This document shows positions 8,870-18,370 of a stretch of 22,351 bases of DNA, piece after piece (the first letter of the stretch is position 1; each line of letters starts with the position of its first letter). Both the position numbers and the translations under genes were made by a program. The stretch spans positions 3,788 through 26,138 of the forward strand of contig BQKZ01010241.1 of assembly GCA_036244855.1 (NCBI GenBank), read 5' to 3'. Source of the DNA: Temnopleurus reevesii (lineage: Eukaryota > Echinodermata > Echinoidea > Temnopleuroida > Temnopleuridae). The notes under the pieces are model-generated. The model was not told where the DNA came from and did not search any database. It saw only the letters and a list, made by a program, of their open reading frames with translations.

Positions 8870-8998
8870 TCTGTCTCTCTTTCTCTCTCTCTCTGTCTCT
8901 TTCTTTCTAATTGTCCAGTTGTCTCTCTCTTTCTCTTCCTCTTTCTCTATCTCTCTGTTTCTCTCTCCCTCCCCTTTTTTGACCCCCTCTTATTCTCC

Positions 8999-9060
<62 letters not shown>

Positions 9061-9165
9061 TACAACATTTACACATACATACATAAACAGACATACAGAC
9101 ATATACACAACCATACATATACACACATACAAATACACGTACACACTCACAGACAGACATACGCA
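8870..9165 (+). repeat. CT microsatellite followed by CA/TA-rich tract
   Basis: Imperfect CT-rich DNA (8870-9000), then a pure (CT)27 run at 9001-9054, then a CACA/CATA-rich stretch to about 9165. The long serine/leucine and Arg-Glu frames on the two strands are translations of this repeat, not genes. Confidence 0.93.
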
Positions 9166-9730
9166 CTTTCTTCCACTTAACAATCTCAGATTTTCTCTCC
9201 AACGCTTCCTTCTCCTGTCTTATTTTCGTTATTTATTCATATTCCCTATGGGTATAAAGAAATAATAACGTTAAAAGAAGTACTATCTGAAAGTTTTATT
9301 GATTATAACAGCTTACCTTTTTAATATGAAAAATGTGTTTATGTTTACTTTTTTCCTTTATGAAAGCCCAGTTAATGTTATTTCCTTTGATGAATGAGAA
9401 TCATCAAAATGATTTTTTTTCATTCTCCTTTAACAAACAAAACTTGTTCACTTATCTTTTAACTCGAGACACGTCCAAATAAGACGACTAATTGCATTAT
9501 TTATTTCAATGGTTTGGATGACTAAACCTATTCATATTGTCATTGCATGCCCATTTTGTATGATTTATCATTTGTGGAAAAAACACAAAAAAGAAAACAA
9601 AATGAAAGAAATATTGGGAATTTCATGGAATGCGATTTCAATATAAATCTTAGTAAGTTTAGTGTACTTGTGCCAACTCTTTGCCATGGCCAAATGATCC
9701 ATTATCTTCAGGCATTCATTTTATCTAAGA
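9166..9730. other. Intergenic AT-rich DNA
   Basis: No supported gene or repeat. The 62-codon frame at 9547-9735 has no recognisable features and ends at the border of the tandem array. Confidence 0.4.
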
Positions 9731-10138
9731 AGTAGAGCATTTTTAAGGTACTGCCAAAATCTTGGAAACATAAAAACGTTTTTTTTTCATGATCACCGTA
9801 TTCGTCATCACAGCGTTCCAGTCCACTCATGAGGAACATATCAAAATCATTTTGCCCGAAAAATAGAGCAAAACCATTACTTGAATCGACATTTTCCTTT
9901 TATCAAGGTCATCATCCCATTCTACCCAGGGGTGATTTCACTTCGGTCCGAATCAAAAGGGTGATTCATATTTGTATTTTTATTTTTTCCCCATCTTTTC
10001 TGGTTTAAATTTGAACTTCAAAAGATGGCAATAATCCCGCTAATAGGAGGTGAACCTTGCTGTTGTATTGAAATGTTGACTCCAATTATTTTGAGATTTG
10101 TGCCTGATTGAAAATGTACTGATTGGGGAAGTTTTGAC

Positions 10139-10162
10139 CCCCCCCCCCTCTCTCTCTCTCTC
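10139..10162 (+). repeat. C-run/(CT)n tract inside array units
   Basis: Unit A has a C run followed by (TC)n. Units C (11396-11407) and D (12091-12106) have a C run with little or no CT. The equivalent place in B is CTCCCCCGCC. The tract is length-variable between units, as expected for slippage. Confidence 0.85.
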
Positions 10163-12744
10163 TTTGGTACAACATTCACACTTGTGTGTCCATTTAATGG
10201 GGTCGTGTCCTCTAAAAGCAATTGTCATTCATCTTAACACATCAATTCATATTGTCCTTGTTAATTTGAATATAGATTGAATATAGATATCAGTAATTTC
10301 AGAGAAGTGTATGATTCCAAGATGTCATTGTGTGTTTGAAAGCAAATATACCAACCTTTCTCATGGTAAGTTACCTCACTATTTGTATTCTTGAGAGATT
10401 TCAAAGTATTCAATTTCTCTAAAANTGAATCGACATTTTCTCTTAAATCAAGGTCATCATCCCATTCTACCCAGGGGTGATTTCACTTTGGTCCGAGTCA
10501 AAAGGATGATTCATATTGGTATTTTCATCGTTGCTTTTTTTTTTAATCGTTTCTGGTTTAAAGTTGAACCTCAAAAGGTGTCACTATTTATGCTAATATG
10601 AGATGAACCTTATTATTTGTAATAAGAGTCTATGACACCAGTTACTTTGAGATTTATGCACGATTGGAAAGGGACCGATTCGGGGAAAATTTTGACACCT
10701 CCCCCGCCCTTCCTCTTGTATCTCCAACATTCAGACTTATTTCGTGATATAGGGGCTCGCGTCCACTTAAAGCAATTATCGTTTAACTAACATCAATGAA
10801 GATATTGATGAATAAAACTATTCATATAACTATTATCAATTTCATATGCTTCATAGTTTGTAAAGTAAGCATGAAATAAAAATGTTAGGAATTTAAAAGA
10901 GGTATGTCATTTCATGATAAATCATGATAGTGTGCCAGTAAATGTACATACCTTTTCCAGGGTTATTCTTTTCTGTCATATTCAATTTCACTCCAAAATA
11001 GAGCACGTTTTTAAAGATACTACCAATTGCGAAGGAAACATACAAACATTTCTTTTTTGTTCGTGATCACAGTATTCGTCATCACACAGCTCAATTCCAC
11101 TCATGTGAAACATATCAAATGCATTTTGCCTGGAAAATAGAGCAAAACCATTTCTTGAATCGACATTTTCTTTTTATCATCATGTCATTCTACCCAGGGT
11201 GATTTCACTTTGGTCCGAGTCAAAAGGATGATTCATATTGGTATTTTCATTTTTCCCCATCTTTTCTGGTTTAAATTTAAACCTCAAACAATCCTGCTAA
11301 TAGGAGGTGAACCTTGCAGTTTGTATTGAAATATTGACTCCAATTATTTTTAGATTTGTGCCTGACTGCAAATGTACTGATTGGGGAAGTTTTGACCCCC
11401 CCCCCCCTTCTCTTCTTCTCTTTGGTACACCATTCGCACTTATGTCTCGATTGTCATTCATCTTCACACATCAATGAAGATATTAAGGAAGCTATTTTTT
11501 ATATTGTCCTTGTCAATTTGAATATAGATTGAATATAGATATCAATAATTTCAGAGAAGTATATGATTCCAAGATGTCATTGTGTGTTTGAAAGCAAATA
11601 TGCCAACCTTTTTCATGGCAAGTTACCTCATTTTTTGTATTCATGAGAGATACTTCAAAGTATTCAATTTCTCTCAAAAATAGAGCCTTTTTTCCCTTAA
11701 AGATACTAACAATTTTAAAGGAAACATACAAACCTTTTTTTTATGATCACAGCATTCGCCATCATACCGCTCAATGCCACTCATGAGAGACATATCCAAA
11801 TCATTTTACCCGAAAAATAGAGCAAAACCATCTCCTGAATCGACATTTTCTTTTTATCAAGGTCATCATCCCATTCTACCCAGGGGTGATTTCACTTCGG
11901 TCCGAATCAAAAGGGTGATTCATATTTGTATTTTTATTTTTTCCCCATCTTTTCTGGATTAAATTTAAACCTCAAAAGATGGCAACAATCCTGCTAATAG
12001 GAGGTGAACCTTGCTCTTTGTATTGTAATATTGACTCCAATTATTTTGAGATTTGTGCCTGATTGAAAATGTACTGATAGGGGAAGTTTTGACCCCCCCC
12101 CCCCCCTTCTCTTTGGTACAACATTCACACTTATGTCCCGATTTAATAGGGTCGCGTCCTCTCAAAGCAATTGTCATTCATCTTCACACATCAATGAAGA
12201 TATTAAGGAAGCTATTTTTTATATTGTCCTTGTCAATTTGAATATAGATTGAATATAGATATCAATAATTTCAGAGAAGTATATGATTCCAAGATGTCAT
12301 TGTGTTTTTGAAATCAAATATACCAACATTTCTCATGGTAAGTTACCTCACTATTTGTATTCATGAGAGATTTCAAAGTATTCAATTTCTCTAAATAAAC
12401 TAGAACATTTTTTTTCTCTTCTACCAATTGTGAAGGAAACATACAAACATATTATTCATGATTGCAGTATTCGTCATCATTCCGCTCAATGCTACTCATG
12501 TGAAGCATATCCAAATCATTTTGCCCGAAAAATAGAGCAAAACCATTTCTTGAGTCGACATTTTCTTTTCTATCAAGGTCATCATCGCATTCTACCCAGG
12601 GGTGATTTTACTTTGGTCCGAGTCAAAAGGATGATTCATATTGGTATTTTTATCTTGTTTTTATCTTGTTTTTTTTCTTTTCTGGTCTACAGCTCAACCT
12701 AAAATATGACATTAATCCTGCTAATAGGAGATGAGGTTTATTGT

Positions 12745-12935
12745 TTTTATTATATCCTTTTTATATGCGTTTCATGCTCCCATTTACTTTGTACCTCTCA
12801 ACATTTTCATACTTCACATGTCCTTTTATAATGATGTATATTATTTATGTTTTACTTTGTAAATTGAAATCACAATTCAGCTATTAGCTGCAGTGATTTT
12901 TATTCAATAAACCATTTATCTATTAAATATCTATC
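12745..12935 (+). mobile_element. Retroelement 3' tail inserted in array unit E
   Basis: Unit E is interrupted between block 3 (GCTAATAGGAGATGAGG) and block 4 (CAGATTCGTCTCTGATTGAA) by about 190 bp absent from units A-D. The insert ends TTCAATAAACCATTTATC followed by a short AT-rich CTAT-type repeat, which looks like the 3' end of a non-LTR element with its polyadenylation-like AATAAA. It accounts for the longer spacing between units E and F. Exact ends and a target duplication could not be fixed. Confidence 0.5.
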
Positions 12936-13545
12936 CTCGATATTGAGTTCAATTTACTCGCAGATTCGTCTCTGATTGAAATTAGACCGATCGAAAAAAT
13001 GTTGTCTCCCTTTAATGTGTACAATAATCAGACTTATTTCGTGTTTTCATCATAAACAGTTATCATTAATTTCATATTAATGCAGATAATAACGAATACA
13101 ACTATTTGTATTACCATTATCCATCTAGTATGAGTTATTAATGATGCAGAAAACATGAAGTACAAATTTCAAGCAAGTCCCTCATTTAAAAATAAATCAT
13201 GTAAATTTTTTTCGTCACCTTACCATATTTTTTTTTAACTTTATTCATGAGAGGTATTTCAAAATATTAAATTTCTTTCTAAAAAGAGCAAGATCAATTC
13301 TTGAAGATATCATGATCATGAAGTTTAAAGTAATCATTGTTTTCCATGATCGCAGTATTTGTCATCATTCCGCTCAATATGCCAGTCATGAGAGACATAT
13401 CCAAATCATTTTACCCGAAAAATAGAGCAAAACCATTTCTTGAATCGACATTTTCTCTTAAATCAAGGTCATCATCCCATTCTACCCAGGGGTGATTTCA
13501 CTTTGGTCCGAGTCAAAAGGATGATTCATATTGGTATTTTTATCG

Positions 13546-14559
13546 TTTTCTTTATTTGGTCGTTTCGCTCGCTTCTTTAATTGAGCAGTGAACAAGTCTT
13601 CACCGCAATATGAACTTGGTCGATTTGACTAGTCTGGGGCTTCAGCATCTTTGACATTTAGAAAAATCAAGTTTATCTAATCCCTGTAGATAACCAATAG
13701 AAAAGTATGAAATAATGGATAGAAGAGATATCTCTTAGACATACTAATTACATTTTCCCAAAGAACGAATACGGTACTTACATATGATTAAAGCTAAAAT
13801 GTTAAATCATCAAAAGGGTAAGGGTGGTAAAACTTAAAAAAAAAAAATAACACATTAGCACTTCAAATCATGTTGATTACAAAAGTTGTATTGCTTGATT
13901 TAGAATATTTGAACTGTTGATTGTTCATTTCATAAAAACAATTGCCGATATCAATTCGAATACTGACTGAGCTCTTTATTGGCTTTAGATTTTGTGAAAA
14001 GTTCTTATCTTAGGATAATGTTAGCAAACTCAGATCAAAAAGAATATAAAAGGCAACTTTTATAGGTAAAGGTCAAGATTACGATATAGCTAGGTAATCA
14101 TTTGAAACTAGGTAAGCATTTACCAAACAGTGCCTTTTATATAAAACAAATCCACGAATCCGACCATTCATTAGAAACAAAAACCTTTGTTTCATGTAGC
14201 TGGTTTTCGCTACATATTTGAAGAAAAAAGGATGAATATTTAGTTGAAAGAGGATTTTCCAATGCGATGCAAGTTTCACAAAACTGTATTCAAAATTAAA
14301 TTTCGAGATAGAAATTCACATTGTCTAAATTCATATTGTTATTCTTTTTGTGATCTGATAATCCATTTTCATTTTACGAAGATTATAGTAGATACAATTA
14401 GACAAAATAAGTATTCTATTAGCAATTGAAACATTCACACATAAACAAAATGTTAAAACAAATATAATGCATAACTAGACAACAAAGGATTCGTTTGTTG
14501 AATTTAAGTATCCCTCTCCCATTAAATATGTTAAATGTTGGAACAATTTCAACAAATAT
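13546..14559. other. Intergenic AT-rich DNA
   Basis: About 1 kb with only short frames (14079-14279 minus, 14244-14429 plus) lacking recognisable motifs. No match to the window's repeat families was seen, and no RNA gene. Confidence 0.4.
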
Positions 14560-14718
14560 CACGATATAATCTATTTCCGTAAAATTAAGTCGTGCGCCAA
14601 TTCAATGATTCAATTTGGAACCGGCTTGTGATTGTTTTGTCCGAACAGTTCAATGCACGGAGTGTGGATCTATTGTCAATGGCCTACTTTATTTTGCGGA
14701 AATAGTTTATATCGTGTT
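14560..14718 (+). mobile_element. Foldback element family 2, copy 3
   Basis: The ends ACGATATAATCTATTTCCG and CGGAAATAGTTTATATCGT are inverted repeats. The interior aligns with copy 2 (4589-4761) in the same orientation: AACCGGCTTGT, ATTGTT, CAGTTCAATGCACGG, GGATCTATT and CTACTTTATTTTGCGG. It is non-coding and MITE-like. Confidence 0.75.
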
Positions 14719-14799
14719 AAATGGTATTCTAATTTGCAGTCTGAAAATTTAGACTAGGAGGGGTACAGGGGTCCAGATGACTAACCTCATTTTCCTCCA

Positions 14800-14905
14800 T
14801 CAAGACCGTATAGTGGACAGACGGTTAGCGAGATATCAATCTATGACGCATCATAAATGTTTGTCATACTCTTATACCTCCCCCTTCATTTGCATATTTA
14901 ATAGA
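14800..14905 (+). repeat. Dispersed repeat, copy 2 (plus)
   Basis: This is the counterpart of 8690-8790 in opposite orientation. The shared core is TATGACGCATCATAAATGTT and GTCAT, with ATTTGCATATTTAATAG further on. A CT/CA microsatellite starts about 20 bp after it. Confidence 0.55.
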
Positions 14906-14923
14906 TTTTCATAAAGTCGATAC

Positions 14924-14952
14924 CTCCCTCCTTCTCTCTCCCTCTCTCCCTG

Positions 14953-15008
<56 letters not shown>

Positions 15009-15029
15009 ACACACACACGCTCACACACA
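14924..15029 (+). repeat. (CT)n(CA)n compound microsatellite
   Basis: A CT-rich run (14924-14965) passes directly into a CA run (14966-15029) with a few TC interruptions. It has no coding role. Confidence 0.93.
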
Positions 15030-15227
15030 ATATGATGGCTTCCCATACTTTTTCCCCTTTATAATTGACTGTGACATAAGTACATTGCTAAACCCCATGG
15101 TGTTTATTAGCACAAACTAAGTGCTTCTATTGTTTAACGTCAAAGTTTTATATAGGTTTTCTCAGTTAATTTCAAACTCTATTCAAATTTATTCATATTT
15201 CGAATGTTATATTTTACGCAAAATGTA
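15030..15227. other. Intergenic spacer
   Basis: AT-rich, no features supported between the microsatellite and the SINE. Confidence 0.35.
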
Positions 15228-15505
15228 ACGGGTGTGAACGTGATTTTTAGCGAAACTTCGCCTTTAAACCCGAAGGTCCTAGGTTAGATTCTCACCCATG
15301 ATGTGAATTTCCTTTGATATTAGCAAGAATTTTTCATATTGTGCTGCACTCAACCCAGGTTGGGTGAACCGGTACCAGCAGGAAGAAATCATTTGCATGC
15401 AGTGAGCGCCAAATGGTAGTCTTGCTATAGCCGAGTAATAATGCATATAACGCTTAGAAACATTTCGTATAAAGCGCTATATAAATGTTGTGTATCATTA
15501 TTATC
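15228..15505 (+). mobile_element. tRNA-derived SINE, diverged copy
   Basis: Same order of parts as the SINE at 4969: a damaged tRNA-like head (B-box remnant AGGTTAGATTCTC at about 15281), TGTGCTGCACTCAACCCAGG in the body, GCTATAGCCGAGTAATAATG, then AAGCGCTATATAAATG and a short ATT tail ending near 15505. The head has lost most A-box identity, so internal promotion is unlikely. Confidence 0.75.
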
Positions 15506-15699
15506 AAATCGAATGATCGAATCGTTAAATCGCTTGAGAACTGTGCGAAATTTGATGGAAACAACTATGGCACAACCTGTGATGAAGTAGATTGATTTTA
15601 ATTGTATCTCTAAGATGGAAAAGTGTATTTATATATCAACAGAGCATGAAACTAGAAAGAAATAGTTGGAGATAAAGGTAAAGAAAAGGCAAAGAGAGC

Positions 15700-15755
15700 G
15701 GGGGAGCTATAGAGAGGAGTGGGAGTGGATGGGAATAGATACACAATGATAGAGA

Positions 15756-15796
<41 letters not shown>

Positions 15797-15900
15797 NGAC
15801 AGCAAGTGAGGGAGAGGAGGAGGGGGAGGGAGGGGGGCGGAGAGGACTGGAGAGAAAGAAGGGGATAAAGGTACAGTGAGATTAGAGGAGGGGGATAGCC
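15700..15900 (+). repeat. Purine-rich tract with (GA)n core
   Basis: Nearly all-purine plus strand. The (GA)n run at about 15752-15796 is broken by an undetermined base N at 15797, probably an assembly uncertainty in the repeat. Such mirror-like polypurine tracts can form triplex DNA. Serine/leucine-rich frames on the minus strand are artefacts of it. Confidence 0.9.
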
Positions 15901-16242
15901 TCTGTGATTGTGGTGTATATGAGCGTGACTCATCAAAATTGTTTGATGCCAATCAGCCCGTCTTCATTAATCATGTGTTGGCATTAAAGTTGCCGCGAGT
16001 GAATTTATCTTATTTTCCCTGTTTTCAGGCTATTTTCGTTTCCTCATCCTATCCTCCTCACATAAATACACATAATGATTTGCCGACAGCATTGAAATGA
16101 CATGGGAGCGACAACTTTGAGAAAAAAATAAAAATGATTGACAACTGAAGAATATCGAAATTCGTTAATAGACGAGACCTGGGGATGAATTGGTGGGGTA
16201 ATTCGTGATGTAAGATTTGAAATGCTTTCGGATACCTTCTCA
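15901..16242. other. Intergenic, no supported gene
   Basis: Short frames on both strands (15876-16100 plus, 16058-16243 minus) overlap one another and show no motif. Nothing else was recognised up to the palindrome that follows. Confidence 0.35.
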
Positions 16243-16426
16243 CTAAATTCCTAGGATTGAAAAGTCAATCGAAAAGATTGTAGTCAGGGACCAATCCAAA
16301 ATGGATTGAAATTTTCAATCTAATAGATTTGAAATTCAATCTTATTTGATTTAAAATTTCAATCGAATTTTTGGATTGGTCCCTGACTACAATCTTTTCG
16401 ATTGACTTTCAATCTTAGGAATTTAG
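16243..16426. repeat. 184-bp near-perfect palindrome
   Basis: The outer arms 16243-16301 and 16367-16426 are reverse complements with only about three differences (for example CTAGGATTGAAAAGTC against the complement of GACTTTCAATCTTAG). Weaker complementarity continues inward almost to the centre (GGATTGAAATTTT against AAAATTTCAATCG). The pentamer GATTG or its complement CAATC recurs through the whole element at short intervals in alternating orientation. It is probably a hairpin MITE. No coding sequence. Confidence 0.9.
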
Positions 16427-16731
16427 AAAGTTGCTCAGCGAGAATTTCCCATTGTACCAGAATTTTCTTTCTTGTCTCCCTTTTAATGCACACATTTCTC
16501 GACAAAACGTAATTTCATCAAACTATTCTTTTTTTTAAAGAAAATGATATACGGTAAATATTTCTTACTTCCCATTCGATAGCGCTTTCAGTATATTACG
16601 TTTTAAGAGTTTAAAACAAAAAAAAAATGCATCTAAAAATGGTGTGTAATTCCATTAACGCCCGTATGGAACTGCCTATTTGCTACACTGCAATGTGTAA
16701 CATACATTTTATTTTTAAAAGTTCTGAATAC

Positions 16732-16896
16732 AACACGATATAAACTATTTCCGAAATGGTAAGTTGGTCACAGACTTTAGACTCGTGCGCCTTGTATTCA
16801 ACTGTGCGGACACAACAATCGCAAGACGATTCCGCTTTGAGTAGCATTACAAAGGACCATTTAATTTGCGTTCGACTTAATTTTTTATACCGTGTT
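16732..16896 (-). mobile_element. Foldback element family 2, copy 4
   Basis: The left end ACACGATATAAACTATTTCCG is the family terminus, and the right end TTATACCGTGTT is a degraded version. The interior is the reverse complement of copies 2 and 3, with CTGTGCGGACACAACAATCGC matching the complement of GCGATTGTTGTGTCC-type sequence there. It is non-coding. Its right end overlaps the start of a 51-bp tandem duplication. Confidence 0.7.
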
Positions 16897-16995
16897 ATAA
16901 ACCGCATTCATAATGATTTCCACATTCTTATAAAAACTTCCGATGTTATAAACCGCATTCATAATGATTTCCACATTCTTATAAATACTTCCGAT
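16894..16995 (+). repeat. 51-bp direct tandem duplication
   Basis: Two head-to-tail copies (16894-16944 and 16945-16995) start with GTTATAAACCGCATTCATAA and differ by about one base (TAAAAAC against TAAATAC). High identity points to a recent event. The period is a multiple of three, so the frame crossing it stays open, but there is no other coding evidence. Confidence 0.9.
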
Positions 16996-17025
16996 GGGAT
17001 GATAGCCATGTCTACACTCATCCAG

Positions 17026-17121
17026 AAACTTGAAGTTTCGCTAACTGCGATCATAAAAATCTTGTAGTTTGGTCGTGGTTTCTAAACTACGACGGTTCAC
17101 ACCGAGCGAAACTTGAAGTTT
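17026..17121. repeat. Nested inverted repeat
   Basis: The outer arms AAACTTGAAGTTTCGCT (17026-17042) and AGCGAAACTTGAAGTTT (17105-17121) are complementary except for one base. The inner arms GTAGTTT (17064-17070) and AAACTAC (17084-17090) pair as well. It could be a small foldback element or a structured transcript. I do not know the family. Confidence 0.65.
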
Positions 17122-17330
17122 AACTCTTTAATGGACTGTCGAAGTGTCGGCTCTAACGGCGACCCCTAATGAAATGAAAACTAGATTGGACATTACATTT
17201 ATCAAATTAATCAATTGACCTCATTGATTGCAATTAAATCTAACAAGTATTGACTGTAAGTCGTAAATAATTAATGCTTAAAAAGGGAATTTCTATTGCA
17301 CCACAGAATTCTTTCTTTCTTCTTTTGGTC

Positions 17331-17370
17331 ACAATGTCACGAAGTCACGAAGTCACGGCCGTGACATTGT
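17331..17370. repeat. Inverted repeat enclosing GAAGTCAC direct repeats
   Basis: ACAATGTCAC (17331-17340) and GTGACATTGT (17361-17370) are perfect 10-bp inverted repeats. Between them lie two direct copies of GAAGTCAC (17341-17356) and GGCC. GTCAC thus occurs three times forward and once inverted. It could be a cluster of binding sites. Confidence 0.7.
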
Positions 17371-18171
17371 TCAAACACAATCAAATCCGGAAGTAATGAA
17401 AAGTTATAAAAATTGATACATATTAATATCATTTCAAACGTATATGTCGCCATCGAAACGGGTTCTCTGCAAGTATGCTTCCTGTTAACTAAATACGAAT
17501 ATTTCGGAAAATAAATACTGTTTTACTCTTGGACAACTAAGTTTCATCTAGTTAGAATTTAATTGTTATACCTTTTATTTAGAAAACGGAGATGAATAGG
17601 AAAAGAACATTTGTGTATATTGGAAGTAACTTGGATGGATACAATTGTCAGCTTGAAAACGATAACTTCTTTTACGAGTATGGTGGAGGACGTATCTACA
17701 TATATATGTCTTTTCTGAAGAACTTTACAGAAAAAATTACCACTATAGATTGTGGGAGATTGATGTTTGCCTGCTTGCTTGGGAATATATTTATTTTTTA
17801 ATCGAAATTTTCACCGTTATAATATTTATAAACTTTTTTGGTCTTAGATTTGCCGATTGTGTCCAGAAAGTTCGTGAAATGACATCCTTGGTTCAAGATA
17901 AGTGGATATAGAGACTTACTTCTCAAGAAGAAAACGTTTAAGAAGAACGGATTCCACCAAAATTATGACCCAGTCGTCTATCATTGTGTGTCAACTAACT
18001 AAGACAATAGTTTTAATCCATCTCTGCAAAGTTACAGTTGTTCTTCAGCCACTGGATGAATCTAACGAAGAAGAAGATAGAGAAAATGGATATTCTACGC
18101 AGAGCTTGAGATTTTGCAGAACTATATGCGCCACATCTTAAAATAAGTATTTCGCATCAAATGTGATGTTT
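17371..18171. other. Region upstream of the receptor gene, no supported gene
   Basis: Two frames of 69 and 79 codons (17592-17801, 17902-18141, plus) lie here. Neither shows a signal peptide, domain or convincing splice context that would join it to the receptor. Upstream non-coding exons or promoter elements of the receptor may lie here, but I cannot point to them. Confidence 0.35.
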
Positions 18172-18331
18172 GTGCACGACTTCTCGCGATTGTGCACGAT
18201 TTATCGCAATTGCGCACGATTTATTGCAATTGTGCACGATTTCTCACGATTGTGTACGATTTATCGCGATTGTGTACGATTTCTTGCGATTGCACACGAT
18301 TTCTCACGACTGTGCACGGTCATCTCACGTC
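18172..18331 (+). repeat. 20-bp minisatellite just upstream of the receptor
   Basis: Seven clear units of exactly 20 bp (18172-18311) and an eighth diverged one follow the consensus GTGCACGATTTMTCGCGATT. Each unit carries GTGCAC or a near variant, a 6-bp palindrome, once every two helical turns. The array ends 39 bp before the receptor ATG, so it lies in its 5' UTR or core promoter. Because 20 is not a multiple of three, all frames across it read as repeats of CARF/HDLSRL-type residues and are not genes. Not a CRISPR: there are no spacers. Confidence 0.92.
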
Positions 18332-18370
18332 TACTACACTTAACGCCCGCGTTTACTTGAGATCTTCAAA

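Larger units (their letters stand above)
9731..13545 (+). repeat. Array of six ~700-bp tandem units
   Basis: Units share blocks in fixed order: (1) AATAGAGCA to ACCATTTCTTGAATCG, (2) ATCAAGGTCATCATCCCATT, CCAGGGGTGATTTCAC and GATTCATATT, (3) TCTGGTTTAAA and CTGCTAATAGGAGGTGAACC, (4) GATTTGTGCCTGATTGAAAA with TTTTGACC and a poly-C tract, (5) CATCAATGAAGATATT, TATAGATTGAATATAGATAT and TTCATGAGAGAT. Approximate units: A 9731-10424, B 10426-10995, C 10996-11676, D 11677-12396, E 12397-13280, F 13281-13545 (partial). B lacks block 1; E carries an insertion. A, C and D resemble one another, while B and E share a different block 5. No terminal repeats and no coding sequence are evident, so this may be a satellite or the internal repeats of a larger element. 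Confidence 0.88.

Noticed and set aside
8760..9202. Ser/Leu-rich and Arg-Glu-rich frames
   Set aside because: They are direct translations of the CT/GA and CA microsatellites.
10018..12241. Similar minus-strand frames (HKCECCTKE...VKTSPISTFSIRHKSQ type) in two array units
   Set aside because: They recur only because the DNA unit recurs. Other units break the frame with stops and indels, and the frame crosses a poly-C slippage tract.
18172..18331. CRISPR-like array
   Set aside because: Units are 20 bp head to tail with no unique spacers, in an intron-bearing eukaryotic genome.
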